Of a stretch of 64,000 nt of DNA, positions 50,557 to 59,107 are shown piece after piece. Position 1 is the first letter of the stretch. Each line of letters begins with the position of its first letter. The stretch is taken from the NCBI RefSeq assembly GCF_024701975.1, contig NZ_JANLNM010000004.1, positions 434,001 to 498,000 of the forward strand, given 5' to 3'. Position numbers and translations under genes: made by a program. The notes under the pieces were generated by a model. The model was not told the DNA's origin. It saw only the letters and a list, made by a program, of their open reading frames with translations, and ran no database searches. Source of the DNA: Variovorax sp. ZS18.2.2 (GTDB taxonomy: Bacteria > Pseudomonadota > Gammaproteobacteria > Burkholderiales > Burkholderiaceae_C).

Positions 50557-51840
50557 ATGAAACTGCGACACCTCGGCTGGACCCTTCTCACCCTCATCGT
50601 GCTCGCGACCGTGTTCGCCGGCGTGCTCGTGGCGATGAACCTGCGCGGCGAAGACCCGCTGCCCGAACAACCCCAGGCTTTCGACGCCACGCCCCAGCAG
50701 GTCGAGCGCGGCCGCTACCTCGCGCTGGCCGGCAACTGCGTGGGCTGCCACACCACGCGCGGCGGCCAGCCCTATGCAGGCGGACTGCCGATCGAGACGC
50801 CCTTCGGCACCATCTATTCGAGCAACCTCACCTCCGACGCCAAGGCCGGCATCGGCGGCTGGAGCAGCGCGCATTTCTGGCGCGCGATGCACAACGGCCG
50901 CAGCAAGGACGGGCGCCTGCTCTACCCGGCGTTCCCGTACCCCAATTTCACCAAAGTGACGCGCGAGGACTCGGACGCCATCTACGCCTACCTGCGCACC
51001 GTGGCGCCCGCACCGGTGCCGAACATGGCGCACCGGCTGCGCTTTCCCTATGACACGCAGGCCGCGCTGGCCGTGTGGCGCGCGCTCTCGTTCAAGCCCG
51101 AGCCCTTCGTGGCCAATGCGGGCAAGCCTGCCGAATGGAACCGCGGCGCCTACCTTGTCGACGGCCTCGGCCATTGCATCGCCTGCCACGGCGCACGCAA
51201 TTCGCTCGGCGCAACCGAGACGAAGCTCGGCCTCTCGGGCGGGCTCATCGCGGTGGAGAACTGGTATGCGCCCTCGCTCACCGACAGGCACCAGGCCGGC
51301 GTGGCCGCGTGGCCCACGGCCGACGTGGTGGCGCTGCTCAAGACCGGCACCGCGCCGGGCGGCTCGGTGATGGGGCCGATGGCCGACGTGGTGTTCCGCA
51401 GCACGCAGCACCTGAGCGAGGCGGACCTCACGGCCATGGCGGGCTACCTGAAAGACCTGCCCGAGGTTCCCAGGGCCGACGAACCCGCACGCTCGCCAAC
51501 GCCCATCCGCCGCGATGCCGGCACGATGGCGCGCGGCGGCAAGATCTACGACCAGCGCTGCGCCTACTGCCATGGCGACCAGGGCCAGGGCGCGACCGGC
51601 GCCTATCCGCCGCTGGCAGGCAATCGCGCGGTGAACATGTCGCCACCGACCAACCTCATCCAGGTGGTTTCGCACGGCGGCTTCCTGCCATCGACGGCGG
51701 GCAATCCGCGCCCGTACGGCATGCCGCCGTTCGGACAGGTGCTGGATGCCGCGGAAGTGGCGGCCGTGCTCACCTACATTCGCGGCTCGTGGGGCAACGA
51801 CAGCGCACCCGTCACGCAGCTGGACACCATGCGGCGTTGA
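50557..51840 (+). CDS. Triheme cytochrome c, alcohol-dehydrogenase subunit type
   Basis: This protein has 427 residues: an N-terminal membrane anchor (about 5-27) and three haem sites, CVGCH 61-65, CIACH 207-211 and CAYCH 335-339. This pattern is that of the membrane cytochrome subunit (AdhB-like) of Gluconobacter-type alcohol or gluconate dehydrogenases. No dehydrogenase gene is next to it, so its donor is unknown. It may pass electrons from a periplasmic dehydrogenase or from the diheme protein to ubiquinone. Confidence 0.82.
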   Translation: MKLRHLGWTLLTLIVLATVFAGVLVAMNLRGEDPLPEQPQAFDATPQQVERGRYLALAGNCVGCHTTRGGQPYAGGLPIETPFGTIYSSNLTSDAKAGIGGWSSAHFWRAMHNGRSKDGRLLYPAFPYPNFTKVTREDSDAIYAYLRTVAPAPVPNMAHRLRFPYDTQAALAVWRALSFKPEPFVANAGKPAEWNRGAYLVDGLGHCIACHGARNSLGATETKLGLSGGLIAVENWYAPSLTDRHQAGVAAWPTADVVALLKTGTAPGGSVMGPMADVVFRSTQHLSEADLTAMAGYLKDLPEVPRADEPARSPTPIRRDAGTMARGGKIYDQRCAYCHGDQGQGATGAYPPLAGNRAVNMSPPTNLIQVVSHGGFLPSTAGNPRPYGMPPFGQVLDAAEVAAVLTYIRGSWGNDSAPVTQLDTMRR

Positions 51841-51891
51841 AGCGCCGTCAGATACGCGCACGATCCAACGACACAAGGCAGCGGAGGCCGT

Positions 51892-52314
51892 ATGCAGAGA
51901 GCGAGAGCGATGGGAGGACTGGTCTTGTGGCTCTTCGCAGGCACCGTCATGGCGGCCGATGCGCCGTTCACCGGCGCTTTCAACGGAACGGGGCGGGCTT
52001 GTTCCGGAGGGGTCTATATCCGCGAGAAGACGGTCGAGTGGATATCGACCTACAGCATCTGCAAGCCGAGCCGGTACGAAGTGCTTGCGAAGGATTCGAC
52101 GGCCGGCCACCAGCGGATTGCCGTGCACATCAAATCGCGAAGCCGTCGGTGCCTGTATGAAGTCTTCGAAATGGAACAGACCAGCACCTACGGCTGGAAC
52201 ATCAACGGCTACCAGTCGCTGGCGTCGTACAGGAACAGGGCATTGCCCGATTGGCGCAACTCGCCGCTGGAGGAGCGGCTGATCCTGTCGTGCCCGATGG
52301 TTCGCTTGAACTGA
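51892..52314 (+). CDS. Small secreted protein of unknown function
   Basis: This protein has 140 residues with a signal peptide ending near VMAAD (residue 22). The mature part has four Cys (ACSGG, SICKP, RRCLYE and SCPMV), suggesting two disulphides, and is rich in Tyr, Ser and Arg. The stop is 6 bp before the stop of the convergent deaminase gene. I do not recognise the family. Confidence 0.6.
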   Translation: MQRARAMGGLVLWLFAGTVMAADAPFTGAFNGTGRACSGGVYIREKTVEWISTYSICKPSRYEVLAKDSTAGHQRIAVHIKSRSRRCLYEVFEMEQTSTYGWNINGYQSLASYRNRALPDWRNSPLEERLILSCPMVRLN

Positions 52315-52320
52315 GCGTCC

Positions 52321-53718
52321 TTATCGCGCGCCCACATGCGGATGCCGGGCGCTCTCATACAGCGTTCGCGCCAAGTCCCGATGCCTCGCGAGCAACGGCC
52401 TCAACTCCAGCCCCGTGAAGCGTCCATCGCGAATGCGGACCTCCCCATTGATCACGCTCAGCGAAGCCGCTGCCGGCGTGCAGAACACCAGCGCCGCCAC
52501 CGGGTCATGCCACGCGCCCGCGTGCGCCACGCCCCGCATGTCGAAGGCCACGATGTCCGCCGACATGCCGGGTGCCAGCGCGCCAATGTCGTCGCGCCCG
52601 AGCACTTGCGCGCCACCGAGCGTCGCGATCTCCAGCGCCTCGCGCGCCGTCATCGCCGCGGGGCCATGACCCACGCGCTGCAGCAGCATGGCCTGACGCG
52701 CTTCGCCCAGCATGTGCGCGCCGTCGTTCGACGCGCTGCCATCCACGCCCAGGCCCACCGGCACACCCGCGCGCCGCATCGCCCCGATGGGCGCGATGCC
52801 CGAGGCCAGCCGCATATTCGAGCAGGGGCAATGCGCCACGCCCGTGCCGGTACGCCCGAAGAGCGCGATGCCGGCTTCGTCGAGCTTCACGCAGTGCGCG
52901 TGCCACACGTCGCGGCCGACCCAGCCCAGGTCTTCGGCGTACTCGGCCGGCGTCATGCCGAACTTCTCGCGTGAGTAGGCGACGTCGTTGTCGTTCTCGG
53001 CGAGGTGCGTGTGCAGCGACACGCCGCGCTCGCGCGCGAGTTCGGCCGACAGCCGCATCAGGTCGCGCGAGACCGAGAACGGCGAGCAGGGCGCGAGCAC
53101 GATGCGGCGCATCGAATGGCGCGAGGCATCGTGCCAGCGGCCGATGAGGCGCTCGCTGTCGCGCAGGATGGCTTCTTCGGTTTCCACCACCTCGTCGGGC
53201 GGCAGGCCGCCGGCGCTGCGGCCCACGCTCATGCTGCCGCGCGCGGCATGAAAGCGCATGCCCATCGCGTCGGCCGCCTCGATCGAATCGTCGAGCTTCG
53301 AGCCGTTGGGAAAGAGGTAGAGATGGTCGCTGGTGGTGGTGCAACCCGAGAGCATCAGCTCGGCCATCGCCGTCTGCGTCGAGACGCGGATCATCTCGGG
53401 CGTGAGGCGCGCCCACAGCAGATACAGGTTCGTGAGCCAGCCGAAGAGCTCGGCATCCTGCGCCTCGGGCACGGCGCGCGTGAGGCTCTGGTACATGTGG
53501 TGGTGCGTGTTGACCAGGCCGGGCATCACGACGTGGCCGTGCATGTTGATGGCCTCGGCCTGGCCGTTGCGCAGGGCATCGAGGTAGGCGGTGGGCAGCT
53601 CGGCGGTGGGCCCGGCCCAGGCCACCGCGGGCCCGTCGGTCACCACGGCGCCGTCGGCGATTTCGCGCCGGGTGGCGTCCATGGTGACGAGGATGTCGGC
53701 GTGTTGGAGGATCAGCAT
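52321..53718 (-). CDS. 8-oxoguanine deaminase (amidohydrolase superfamily)
   Basis: This protein has 465 residues. The metal ligand motif NTHHHMYQSLTRAVP near residue 70, HTHLAEN near 236, HAHCVKL and a GVDGSASND motif near 325 fit the subgroup of 8-oxoguanine deaminases, which hydrolyse 8-oxoguanine to urate and ammonia. Related atrazine chlorohydrolases share the fold. The ATG at 53718 starts MLILQHADILVTMD; the frame upstream is made from the decayed phospholipase relic and is not coding. Cytoplasmic. Confidence 0.82.
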   Translation of the reverse strand: MLILQHADILVTMDATRREIADGAVVTDGPAVAWAGPTAELPTAYLDALRNGQAEAINMHGHVVMPGLVNTHHHMYQSLTRAVPEAQDAELFGWLTNLYLLWARLTPEMIRVSTQTAMAELMLSGCTTTSDHLYLFPNGSKLDDSIEAADAMGMRFHAARGSMSVGRSAGGLPPDEVVETEEAILRDSERLIGRWHDASRHSMRRIVLAPCSPFSVSRDLMRLSAELARERGVSLHTHLAENDNDVAYSREKFGMTPAEYAEDLGWVGRDVWHAHCVKLDEAGIALFGRTGTGVAHCPCSNMRLASGIAPIGAMRRAGVPVGLGVDGSASNDGAHMLGEARQAMLLQRVGHGPAAMTAREALEIATLGGAQVLGRDDIGALAPGMSADIVAFDMRGVAHAGAWHDPVAALVFCTPAAASLSVINGEVRIRDGRFTGLELRPLLARHRDLARTLYESARHPHVGAR

Positions 53719-53750
53719 GGCGGGATTTTGCGCGAGAGCCCGTGTGCGGC

Positions 53751-53882
53751 TCAGAGGTCCCGTAAGCCATCGCGGGATCGCTCGCCGTGTGCTTGCCGCG
53801 TTTCCACGCGGCCGGCGAAGCGGCAGTAGTGACCAGTGTCTGCCTCGCAACTCACCACGAAGTCAGTACCACTGGCCGCAAT
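53751..53882 (-). pseudogene. Decayed 3' end of a third phospholipase C gene
   Basis: Read on the minus strand, 44 codons ending in TGA at 53751 give ASG-DF-V-CEADT-RFAGRVET, which align with the last ~45 residues of the phospholipase at 56409-58655. At DNA level 53751-53882 resembles 56409-56545 closely. A one-base insertion near 53786 shifts the frame, and the other frame continues GKHTASDPAM as in the intact gene. It starts four bases after the stop of the phospholipase at 53886. It is a deleted gene remnant. Confidence 0.75.
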
Positions 53883-53885
53883 GCT

Positions 53886-56309
53886 TCAGGTCACCGCAAA
53901 CGCCACCGGCCCCGCCAGCACTTCATATCCATCGTCAGCCAGAAGCCATACCTTGTAAGAACCCGCAGCAAGCGCTTCCGTCTTCAGCGTTACCTGGCCG
54001 CTGGCACTGGTCGCGTATTGCCAGGCCAGGGAGGGTGACACTGGCGTCGCGAGGGAGGAGGAGAAAACACCGACCCAGTTCGTTGCATCGACGTCCTTGT
54101 CCGGAACGCTGTAGCTGAAATCGATGGTGCTTCCCGCCGCGATGCTGGTCTTCAAGGCCGTCAGCGTCGCAGGCGGGGCCGGTGGTGGTGGCGGCGGAGG
54201 AGGAATCACCGGCGGCGGCGCCAGGCCCAACTTCGAGTCAGACTTGCTCGCTTTGCCGTTCTCGACATGCCCCGCAAAGCGCCGAAGAAAGCTGTCGCCG
54301 GTGTTGGCCGTGATCGACAAGTCGTACCACCCGTCGCTCGTGCTCAGGTCCCAGTAATCCTCGACGCTGGCGCCGGCGTTCAACGTGAAGTCGCGCTGCG
54401 CCGCGCTGCCGTAGCCGTTGACCACCGTCACCTGGCATGGTGCGTCGCCCGTGTTCTTGAGCGTCAGCTGGATGCTGCGGTTGGTGATGTCGTAGCAAGC
54501 GGCGACTTCCGGATTGGCGTGTCCCGCAGCGGTCGCCGTCGACACATTGCCTTTGAACTGACGCAGGAAGCCATTGGCGCCGTAGACGCTGAAATCGTAG
54601 ATCCCTTGCGTGATGGCAACCGCGTTCCAGTAATCCGAGAGCTTCTTGCCCGCTTCGACGGTGTACACCCAGGGGCCGTCCGTGCGATTGCCGGCATACA
54701 CCTGAAACACGGCCGCCACGCTGCCGGTGTTGCCGAAGTCGAGCCAGTACCTGCCGGCGGCGCGATCGGTCCTGCCATGCACGAACAGTTCGTAGGGGAC
54801 GGCGCGAGCGGGGCGCTGACCGGGTTCCTGCCTCGGCAGCGTCTGGGCGGCCGGTGGCGTGGATGTATAGCTGCCCGGGTTCGTCGTGGGTGGCACATAG
54901 CCCGCGGTGGGCGAGAGCGCCGGAATGACCGGGTCCGGATTGGCGAAGTTGAAAGCCGAAGTCAGGTCGCCACAGACTGCGCGACGCCAGGGCGAGATGT
55001 TCGGCTCCTGCACGCCAAAACAGGCTTCGATGAAACGAATGATCGACGTGTGGTCGAACACCTGCGAATTGACCCAACCGCCCTTGGACCAAGGTGAAAC
55101 CACCAGCATCGGGACACGCACGCCAAGGCCGAAAGGCTGGCCATCGGTGTGGTATTCGTTCCGGGTGCTGACGGTGGACAGCCCTTGATCCGCGGAGAAG
55201 GGCGCGAAGGGCGGCGGCACATGGTCGAACCAGCCATCGTTCTCGTCGTAGGTCACGAGCAGCACGGTCTTGCTCCACACATCCGCGTTGGAGGTCAGTG
55301 CCTGCAGGACATGGTCGATGTACCAGGCGCCGCCATTCGCTGGCCAGTCGGGGTGCTCGGTGTAGGCCTCGGGCGCGGCGATCCACGACACCTTTGGCAA
55401 ATTGCCGCTGGCGACGTCGTTCTCGAGTTGCTCGAAGAGCGATCCCTTGGTGACGGCAATGTTGGTTCCGGTCCGAGCCCTGTCGTACAGCGCACTGCCC
55501 GGCGTGGCATCGCGGTACTGCTTGAAATAGAGCAACGAGTTGTCGCCGTAATTTCCAATGAACTTGTCGTTGCTCGTCCAGCCCCAACCTCCGCCTGCAT
55601 CCAGCCCGGTCCCGATGTCCTGGTAGACCTTCCACGAGATCTTTGGATTTGCCGCCTCGAGCCGCTCAGGATAGGTCGTCCAGCTGTAGTTGCCCGTCTC
55701 GCCATTCGAGATGTCCGGGCCGCCGGTGGCGCCGTTGGTGCCGTCGTTGCCGCAGCATCCACTGAACATGTAGTACCGGTTGGGGTCGGTGGGGCCCAGC
55801 AAGGAGCAGTGATAGCCGTCGCAGATCGTGAAGGCGTCGGCCAGCGCGAAATGAAAGGGGATGTCCTCGCGCGTCATGTAGGCCATCGTGCGGGCGCTCT
55901 TGGCCGACACCCATCCGTCGTATTGACCCTTGTTCCACGCGTTGTGCCCGTCGGTCCAACCGTGATTCAGGCCGGAGATGAATTTCGAGCCGAGGTTGCC
56001 GGCATCCGGGTGATAAGGCAGCACATAGCCGCTGCCCTTGGGCTGATACCAGACGGGCTTGCCATCGGGCAATGCGATCGGACGCGGGTCGCCGAAGCCG
56101 CGCACGCCCTTGAGGGTGCCGAAGTACTGGTCGAACGACCGGTTCTCCTGCATTAGGATCACGATGTGCTCGACGTCCTTGATCGTGCCGGTCTTGTTGT
56201 TGGCGGGAAGGGCGAGGGCGCGCCGGATGCCCGGCGGAAAGGCCGCGAGCGCGGCCGCGGCGAGGCCGGTGGTGGCGGTGCCCGTGAGGAATTTGCGGCG
56301 TGAGTTCAT
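53886..56309 (-). CDS. Tat-exported phospholipase C with extra C-terminal Ig-like domain
   Basis: This protein has 807 residues. A twin-arginine signal (NSRRKFLTG) is followed by a PlcN/PlcH-like phosphoesterase domain (about 40-490) with Glu55-Asn56, a likely nucleophile Thr174 in GPTDPNRYY, and Asp355 and Asp362-His363 in YDENDGWFDH. Two phospholipase C C-terminal domains (500-590 and 605-690) follow. A Pro stretch (698-713) and a beta-sandwich domain of ~95 residues end it; the tandem neighbour lacks these. It probably hydrolyses phosphatidylcholine or sphingomyelin. Confidence 0.87.
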   Translation of the reverse strand: MNSRRKFLTGTATTGLAAAALAAFPPGIRRALALPANNKTGTIKDVEHIVILMQENRSFDQYFGTLKGVRGFGDPRPIALPDGKPVWYQPKGSGYVLPYHPDAGNLGSKFISGLNHGWTDGHNAWNKGQYDGWVSAKSARTMAYMTREDIPFHFALADAFTICDGYHCSLLGPTDPNRYYMFSGCCGNDGTNGATGGPDISNGETGNYSWTTYPERLEAANPKISWKVYQDIGTGLDAGGGWGWTSNDKFIGNYGDNSLLYFKQYRDATPGSALYDRARTGTNIAVTKGSLFEQLENDVASGNLPKVSWIAAPEAYTEHPDWPANGGAWYIDHVLQALTSNADVWSKTVLLVTYDENDGWFDHVPPPFAPFSADQGLSTVSTRNEYHTDGQPFGLGVRVPMLVVSPWSKGGWVNSQVFDHTSIIRFIEACFGVQEPNISPWRRAVCGDLTSAFNFANPDPVIPALSPTAGYVPPTTNPGSYTSTPPAAQTLPRQEPGQRPARAVPYELFVHGRTDRAAGRYWLDFGNTGSVAAVFQVYAGNRTDGPWVYTVEAGKKLSDYWNAVAITQGIYDFSVYGANGFLRQFKGNVSTATAAGHANPEVAACYDITNRSIQLTLKNTGDAPCQVTVVNGYGSAAQRDFTLNAGASVEDYWDLSTSDGWYDLSITANTGDSFLRRFAGHVENGKASKSDSKLGLAPPPVIPPPPPPPPAPPATLTALKTSIAAGSTIDFSYSVPDKDVDATNWVGVFSSSLATPVSPSLAWQYATSASGQVTLKTEALAAGSYKVWLLADDGYEVLAGPVAFAVT

Positions 56310-56408
56310 CGTGGCTGGTCCTGATGATTCTTGAGGTGGGGGCGTGGCAAGGCGCGGGTGCGTCTTGTGCGCACCCATCGCCTTGTCATCGAAACGAGGC
56401 AGCGAGGC

Positions 56409-58655
56409 TCAGAGGTCTGGCATGCCCATCGCGGGGTCGCTCACCGAGTGCTTGCCGGTTTCCACGCGGCCGGCGAAGCGGCGGTGAAAGGTGGTGTCCG
56501 CATCGCAGGTCACGTCGAAGTCGTACCAGGCGCCGCTGGCTGCGAGGTCCCAGTGCTGCTCGGCCGAGTTGCCGCCGGCGACGGTGGCAGTCCATGAGCC
56601 GTCGTTGCGGTAGGCCTTGGCGCGAATCGTGAACGTGCAGGCGCTCTTGCCGTCGTTGCGCATGCTCAGGTACACGTTGCCATTGGCGATGTCGTAGCAC
56701 ACACGCACTTCAGGCACCGCTGCATCGCCCGCGCGCAGGCGATTGAGGTCGCCCTTGAAGTGGCGGTGAAAGCCATTCGGCCCGAGCACCCAGAGGTCGT
56801 AGAAGCCGCTGTTGTCGGTCATCGCGCTCCATGCGTCGTCCAGCGTCTTGCCGGACTCGACCATGTAGCGGCGCGGCAGGCGATCCAGGTGGTACTTGTC
56901 GTAAACGTGGAACACGGCGGCGGCCTTGCCGGTATTCGAGAACAGCAGTTGCACCTTGCCGCCGATGGCATCGCTGCGCGCGCTCACGTGCAGTTCATAG
57001 GGGAGGGCACGTGACGGGCGCGTGCCGGTGGCCTGGCGTGGCACTTGCGGATCGAGCGGAAGCGGGACCGCACCCAGGGCCTCCTGAGCCAGTCGCAGAT
57101 CGCCGGTCTCAGGCTTCGTCGTGCGACCCGCCAGCGGGGGCGGCACTTCCGTATTGGGCGTCACGAAGTTGAAGGCGCTCGTGAGGTCGCCGCATACCGC
57201 GCGCCGGAAGGGCGGGATGTTCGGCTCCTTCACGTCGAAGCATTCCTCGAGAAAGCGGATGACCGAGGTGTGGTCGAACACCTGCGAGTTGACCCAGCCA
57301 CCGCGGCTCCACGGCGAGATCACGTACATCGGCACACGCGGGCCCGGACCATAGACGAGACCGTCCCCGTTCGAGGGATACATCGAGCCCGAAACCGACT
57401 TGTGGGTGAAGTACTCGTAGCTCAGGTCTGCATCGGACAGCGTGGTCTTGCCTGCGGCGAGGCTGTTGCCGGGGGTATCAGGGTTGATCAGCGACGGAGC
57501 CGAAGGCGAAGGCATGTGGTCGAAGTTGCCGTCGTTCTCATCGAAGTTGACGATGAGCACCGTCTTGCTCCATGTGTCGGGAGAGTCGGTGAGCGCTTCC
57601 AGCACCTGTTGCGTGTACCAAGCGCCTTCTGCCGGGCTGGAAGGCCCTGGGTGCTCCGAGTATTGGGCGGGTGCGACGATCCATGACACCTGCGGCAGTT
57701 TCTTGTCCAGGATGTCTTGCTTGAATGTCTTCAGAAAGCCGCCGTCGGGCATGGTGTTGGAGATGCCTTTGTAGAGCGGGTTGTACTTCTCGTTCGTGCG
57801 ATCGTCGTAGATGGATTTGTAGGGACCTGCTGTCGTCGCCTTCTCGTCGACCATGTTCTTCTCGTTGGCCTTGCGATAGTTCTTGAAGCCGGCGAGCGGG
57901 TTGTCCGTGAAGTTGTCGGGCAAATTCTGATAGACGAACCAGGTGATCCCCTTCTCCTGCAGGCGCTCGGGAAACGTCTTCCAGTCCAGGGAATCCCCGG
58001 AAGGGCCGATGCTGTCCCAGGTGTTGTCTACCGATGCGACACCGGCAACGCCGGTGGTCGTCTGGCCCGAGGGGCCGTTGGTTCCGGTCCAGTGGAACAA
58101 GCGGTTCGAGTTGGTGCCTGTGTGCATGCTGCAGTGGTAGCTGTCACATATCGTGAAGGCGTTGGCGAGGGCGAACTGGAACTGCAGTTCGGCTTCCTTG
58201 AGGTAGCCCATCGCCTGTGTGTGCGGAGGCGTGTCTGCTCTCTTGTACTTTGCCCACTGATACATCCGGCCGCCGTCCCAGGCGGGCTGGGCGTTCTCCC
58301 ATCGATGCGGCGTCTCGCCTGCACGTTGCGCGTTGCCTTTGGTCTGGTCGAGGTGGTAGGGCAAAACGAGCCTGCCGGTGTCATCTTCCTGCTGCCAGAC
58401 GTTGCGCCCCTTGGGCAGAGGAATCGTGAACCGGTCGCCGAAGCCGCGCACGCCCATGAGCGTGCCGAAGTAGTGATCGAACGAGCGGTTTTCCTGCATC
58501 AGGATCACGACGTGCTCGACGTCCTTGATCGTGCCGGTCTTGTTGTTGGCGGGAAGGGCGAGCGCACGGCGAATGCTCGGCGGGAATGCCGAGAGTGCGA
58601 GGGCGGCAGCGCCTGTGGTGGCGGTACCGGTGAGGAATTTGCGGCGTGAATTCAT
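56409..58655 (-). CDS. Tat-exported phospholipase C, tandem paralogue
   Basis: This protein has 748 residues. Its first 60 residues are nearly identical to those of the neighbour at 53886-56309, with the RR signal NSRRKFLTG and Glu55-Asn56. The later Thr lies in HTGTNSNRLF, and NFDENDGNFDH supplies the metal Asp residues. Two C-terminal phospholipase domains end it without the extra domain. The start at 58655 is chosen by alignment with the neighbour; an ATG at 58673 is possible. The lipoprotein gene lies 26 bp upstream. Likely exported by Tat and then by the nearby type II secretion system. Confidence 0.87.
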   Translation of the reverse strand: MNSRRKFLTGTATTGAAALALSAFPPSIRRALALPANNKTGTIKDVEHVVILMQENRSFDHYFGTLMGVRGFGDRFTIPLPKGRNVWQQEDDTGRLVLPYHLDQTKGNAQRAGETPHRWENAQPAWDGGRMYQWAKYKRADTPPHTQAMGYLKEAELQFQFALANAFTICDSYHCSMHTGTNSNRLFHWTGTNGPSGQTTTGVAGVASVDNTWDSIGPSGDSLDWKTFPERLQEKGITWFVYQNLPDNFTDNPLAGFKNYRKANEKNMVDEKATTAGPYKSIYDDRTNEKYNPLYKGISNTMPDGGFLKTFKQDILDKKLPQVSWIVAPAQYSEHPGPSSPAEGAWYTQQVLEALTDSPDTWSKTVLIVNFDENDGNFDHMPSPSAPSLINPDTPGNSLAAGKTTLSDADLSYEYFTHKSVSGSMYPSNGDGLVYGPGPRVPMYVISPWSRGGWVNSQVFDHTSVIRFLEECFDVKEPNIPPFRRAVCGDLTSAFNFVTPNTEVPPPLAGRTTKPETGDLRLAQEALGAVPLPLDPQVPRQATGTRPSRALPYELHVSARSDAIGGKVQLLFSNTGKAAAVFHVYDKYHLDRLPRRYMVESGKTLDDAWSAMTDNSGFYDLWVLGPNGFHRHFKGDLNRLRAGDAAVPEVRVCYDIANGNVYLSMRNDGKSACTFTIRAKAYRNDGSWTATVAGGNSAEQHWDLAASGAWYDFDVTCDADTTFHRRFAGRVETGKHSVSDPAMGMPDL

Positions 58656-58681
58656 GGTCTTGTCGTGGGGCATGAGTTCGC

Positions 58682-58870
58682 TCACGGTGCGCAACGCATC
58701 TCGGGCTTGACGCCGGTGTCTGGCGGGGGCGTGACGGGGGGCGTGGTGGGTGTTCCGGCGCCCGGCAGGCCACCGAAGAAGCCGCCACCGTCGTTGCCGC
58801 CACCGCAGGCGGAAAGCGTGCAAGCCAGGATCAATGCGGACACGAGCCGCGCAGGAAGTGAATGAAGCAT
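58682..58870 (-). CDS. Small lipoprotein upstream of the phospholipase genes
   Basis: This protein has 62 residues. The lipobox LSAC (Cys22) is followed by a Gly-rich segment and a Pro/Thr-rich tail. AGAGG about nine bases before the ATG. The Gly/Pro-rich body has no fold signature. It precedes the phospholipases in the same transcript. A longer frame starting at 58945 is unlikely because it would span the terminator. Confidence 0.65.
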   Translation of the reverse strand: MLHSLPARLVSALILACTLSACGGGNDGGGFFGGLPGAGTPTTPPVTPPPDTGVKPEMRCAP

Positions 58871-58943
58871 GGAGTGGTCCTCTCTGTGTAGTTCGTGGGT
58901 ATCGATCGAGTGATCAGGCGCAAGCAGTGGGAGCGGGCGCAAC

Positions 58944-58968
58944 AAAAAAAAGGCGCCATGAAGGCACC
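58944..58968 (-). terminator. Rho-independent terminator on the minus strand
   Basis: GGTGCC, loop TTCAT and GGCGCC form a 6-bp stem (58952-58968) followed by eight T residues (58944-58951) on the minus strand. It is 140 bases after the nucleotidase stop and 73 bases before the lipoprotein ATG, so it should end the gsp/nucleotidase transcript. It also lies downstream of the Pho-box-like array. Confidence 0.8.
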
Positions 58969-59004
58969 GCGCACCGGACTGACCGCAAGACTATGGAGAA
59001 CGCG

Positions 59005-59033
59005 TGACGTCGCCGTGAACCGACGATGACAAA
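59005..59033 (-). promoter_or_regulatory. Pho-box-like array of three heptamers
   Basis: On the minus strand TTGTCAT-CGTC-GGTTCAC-GGCG-ACGTCAC has the 7-4-7-4-7 layout of PhoB sites; the first heptamer matches CTGTCAT in six positions, the others in fewer. CATAGT eight bases further (58991-58996) could be a -10. Phospholipases are classic phosphate-regulon genes. The terminator at 58944 stands between this site and the genes, which argues against it or points to attenuation. Confidence 0.35.
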
Positions 59034-59107
59034 GCGAAGGCGCTCGCGTGACGAACTGTGTCCCGAGGGCCTCTCAAGGGGCACTCAGGCTGCTCGCTCA
59101 CACCTTC

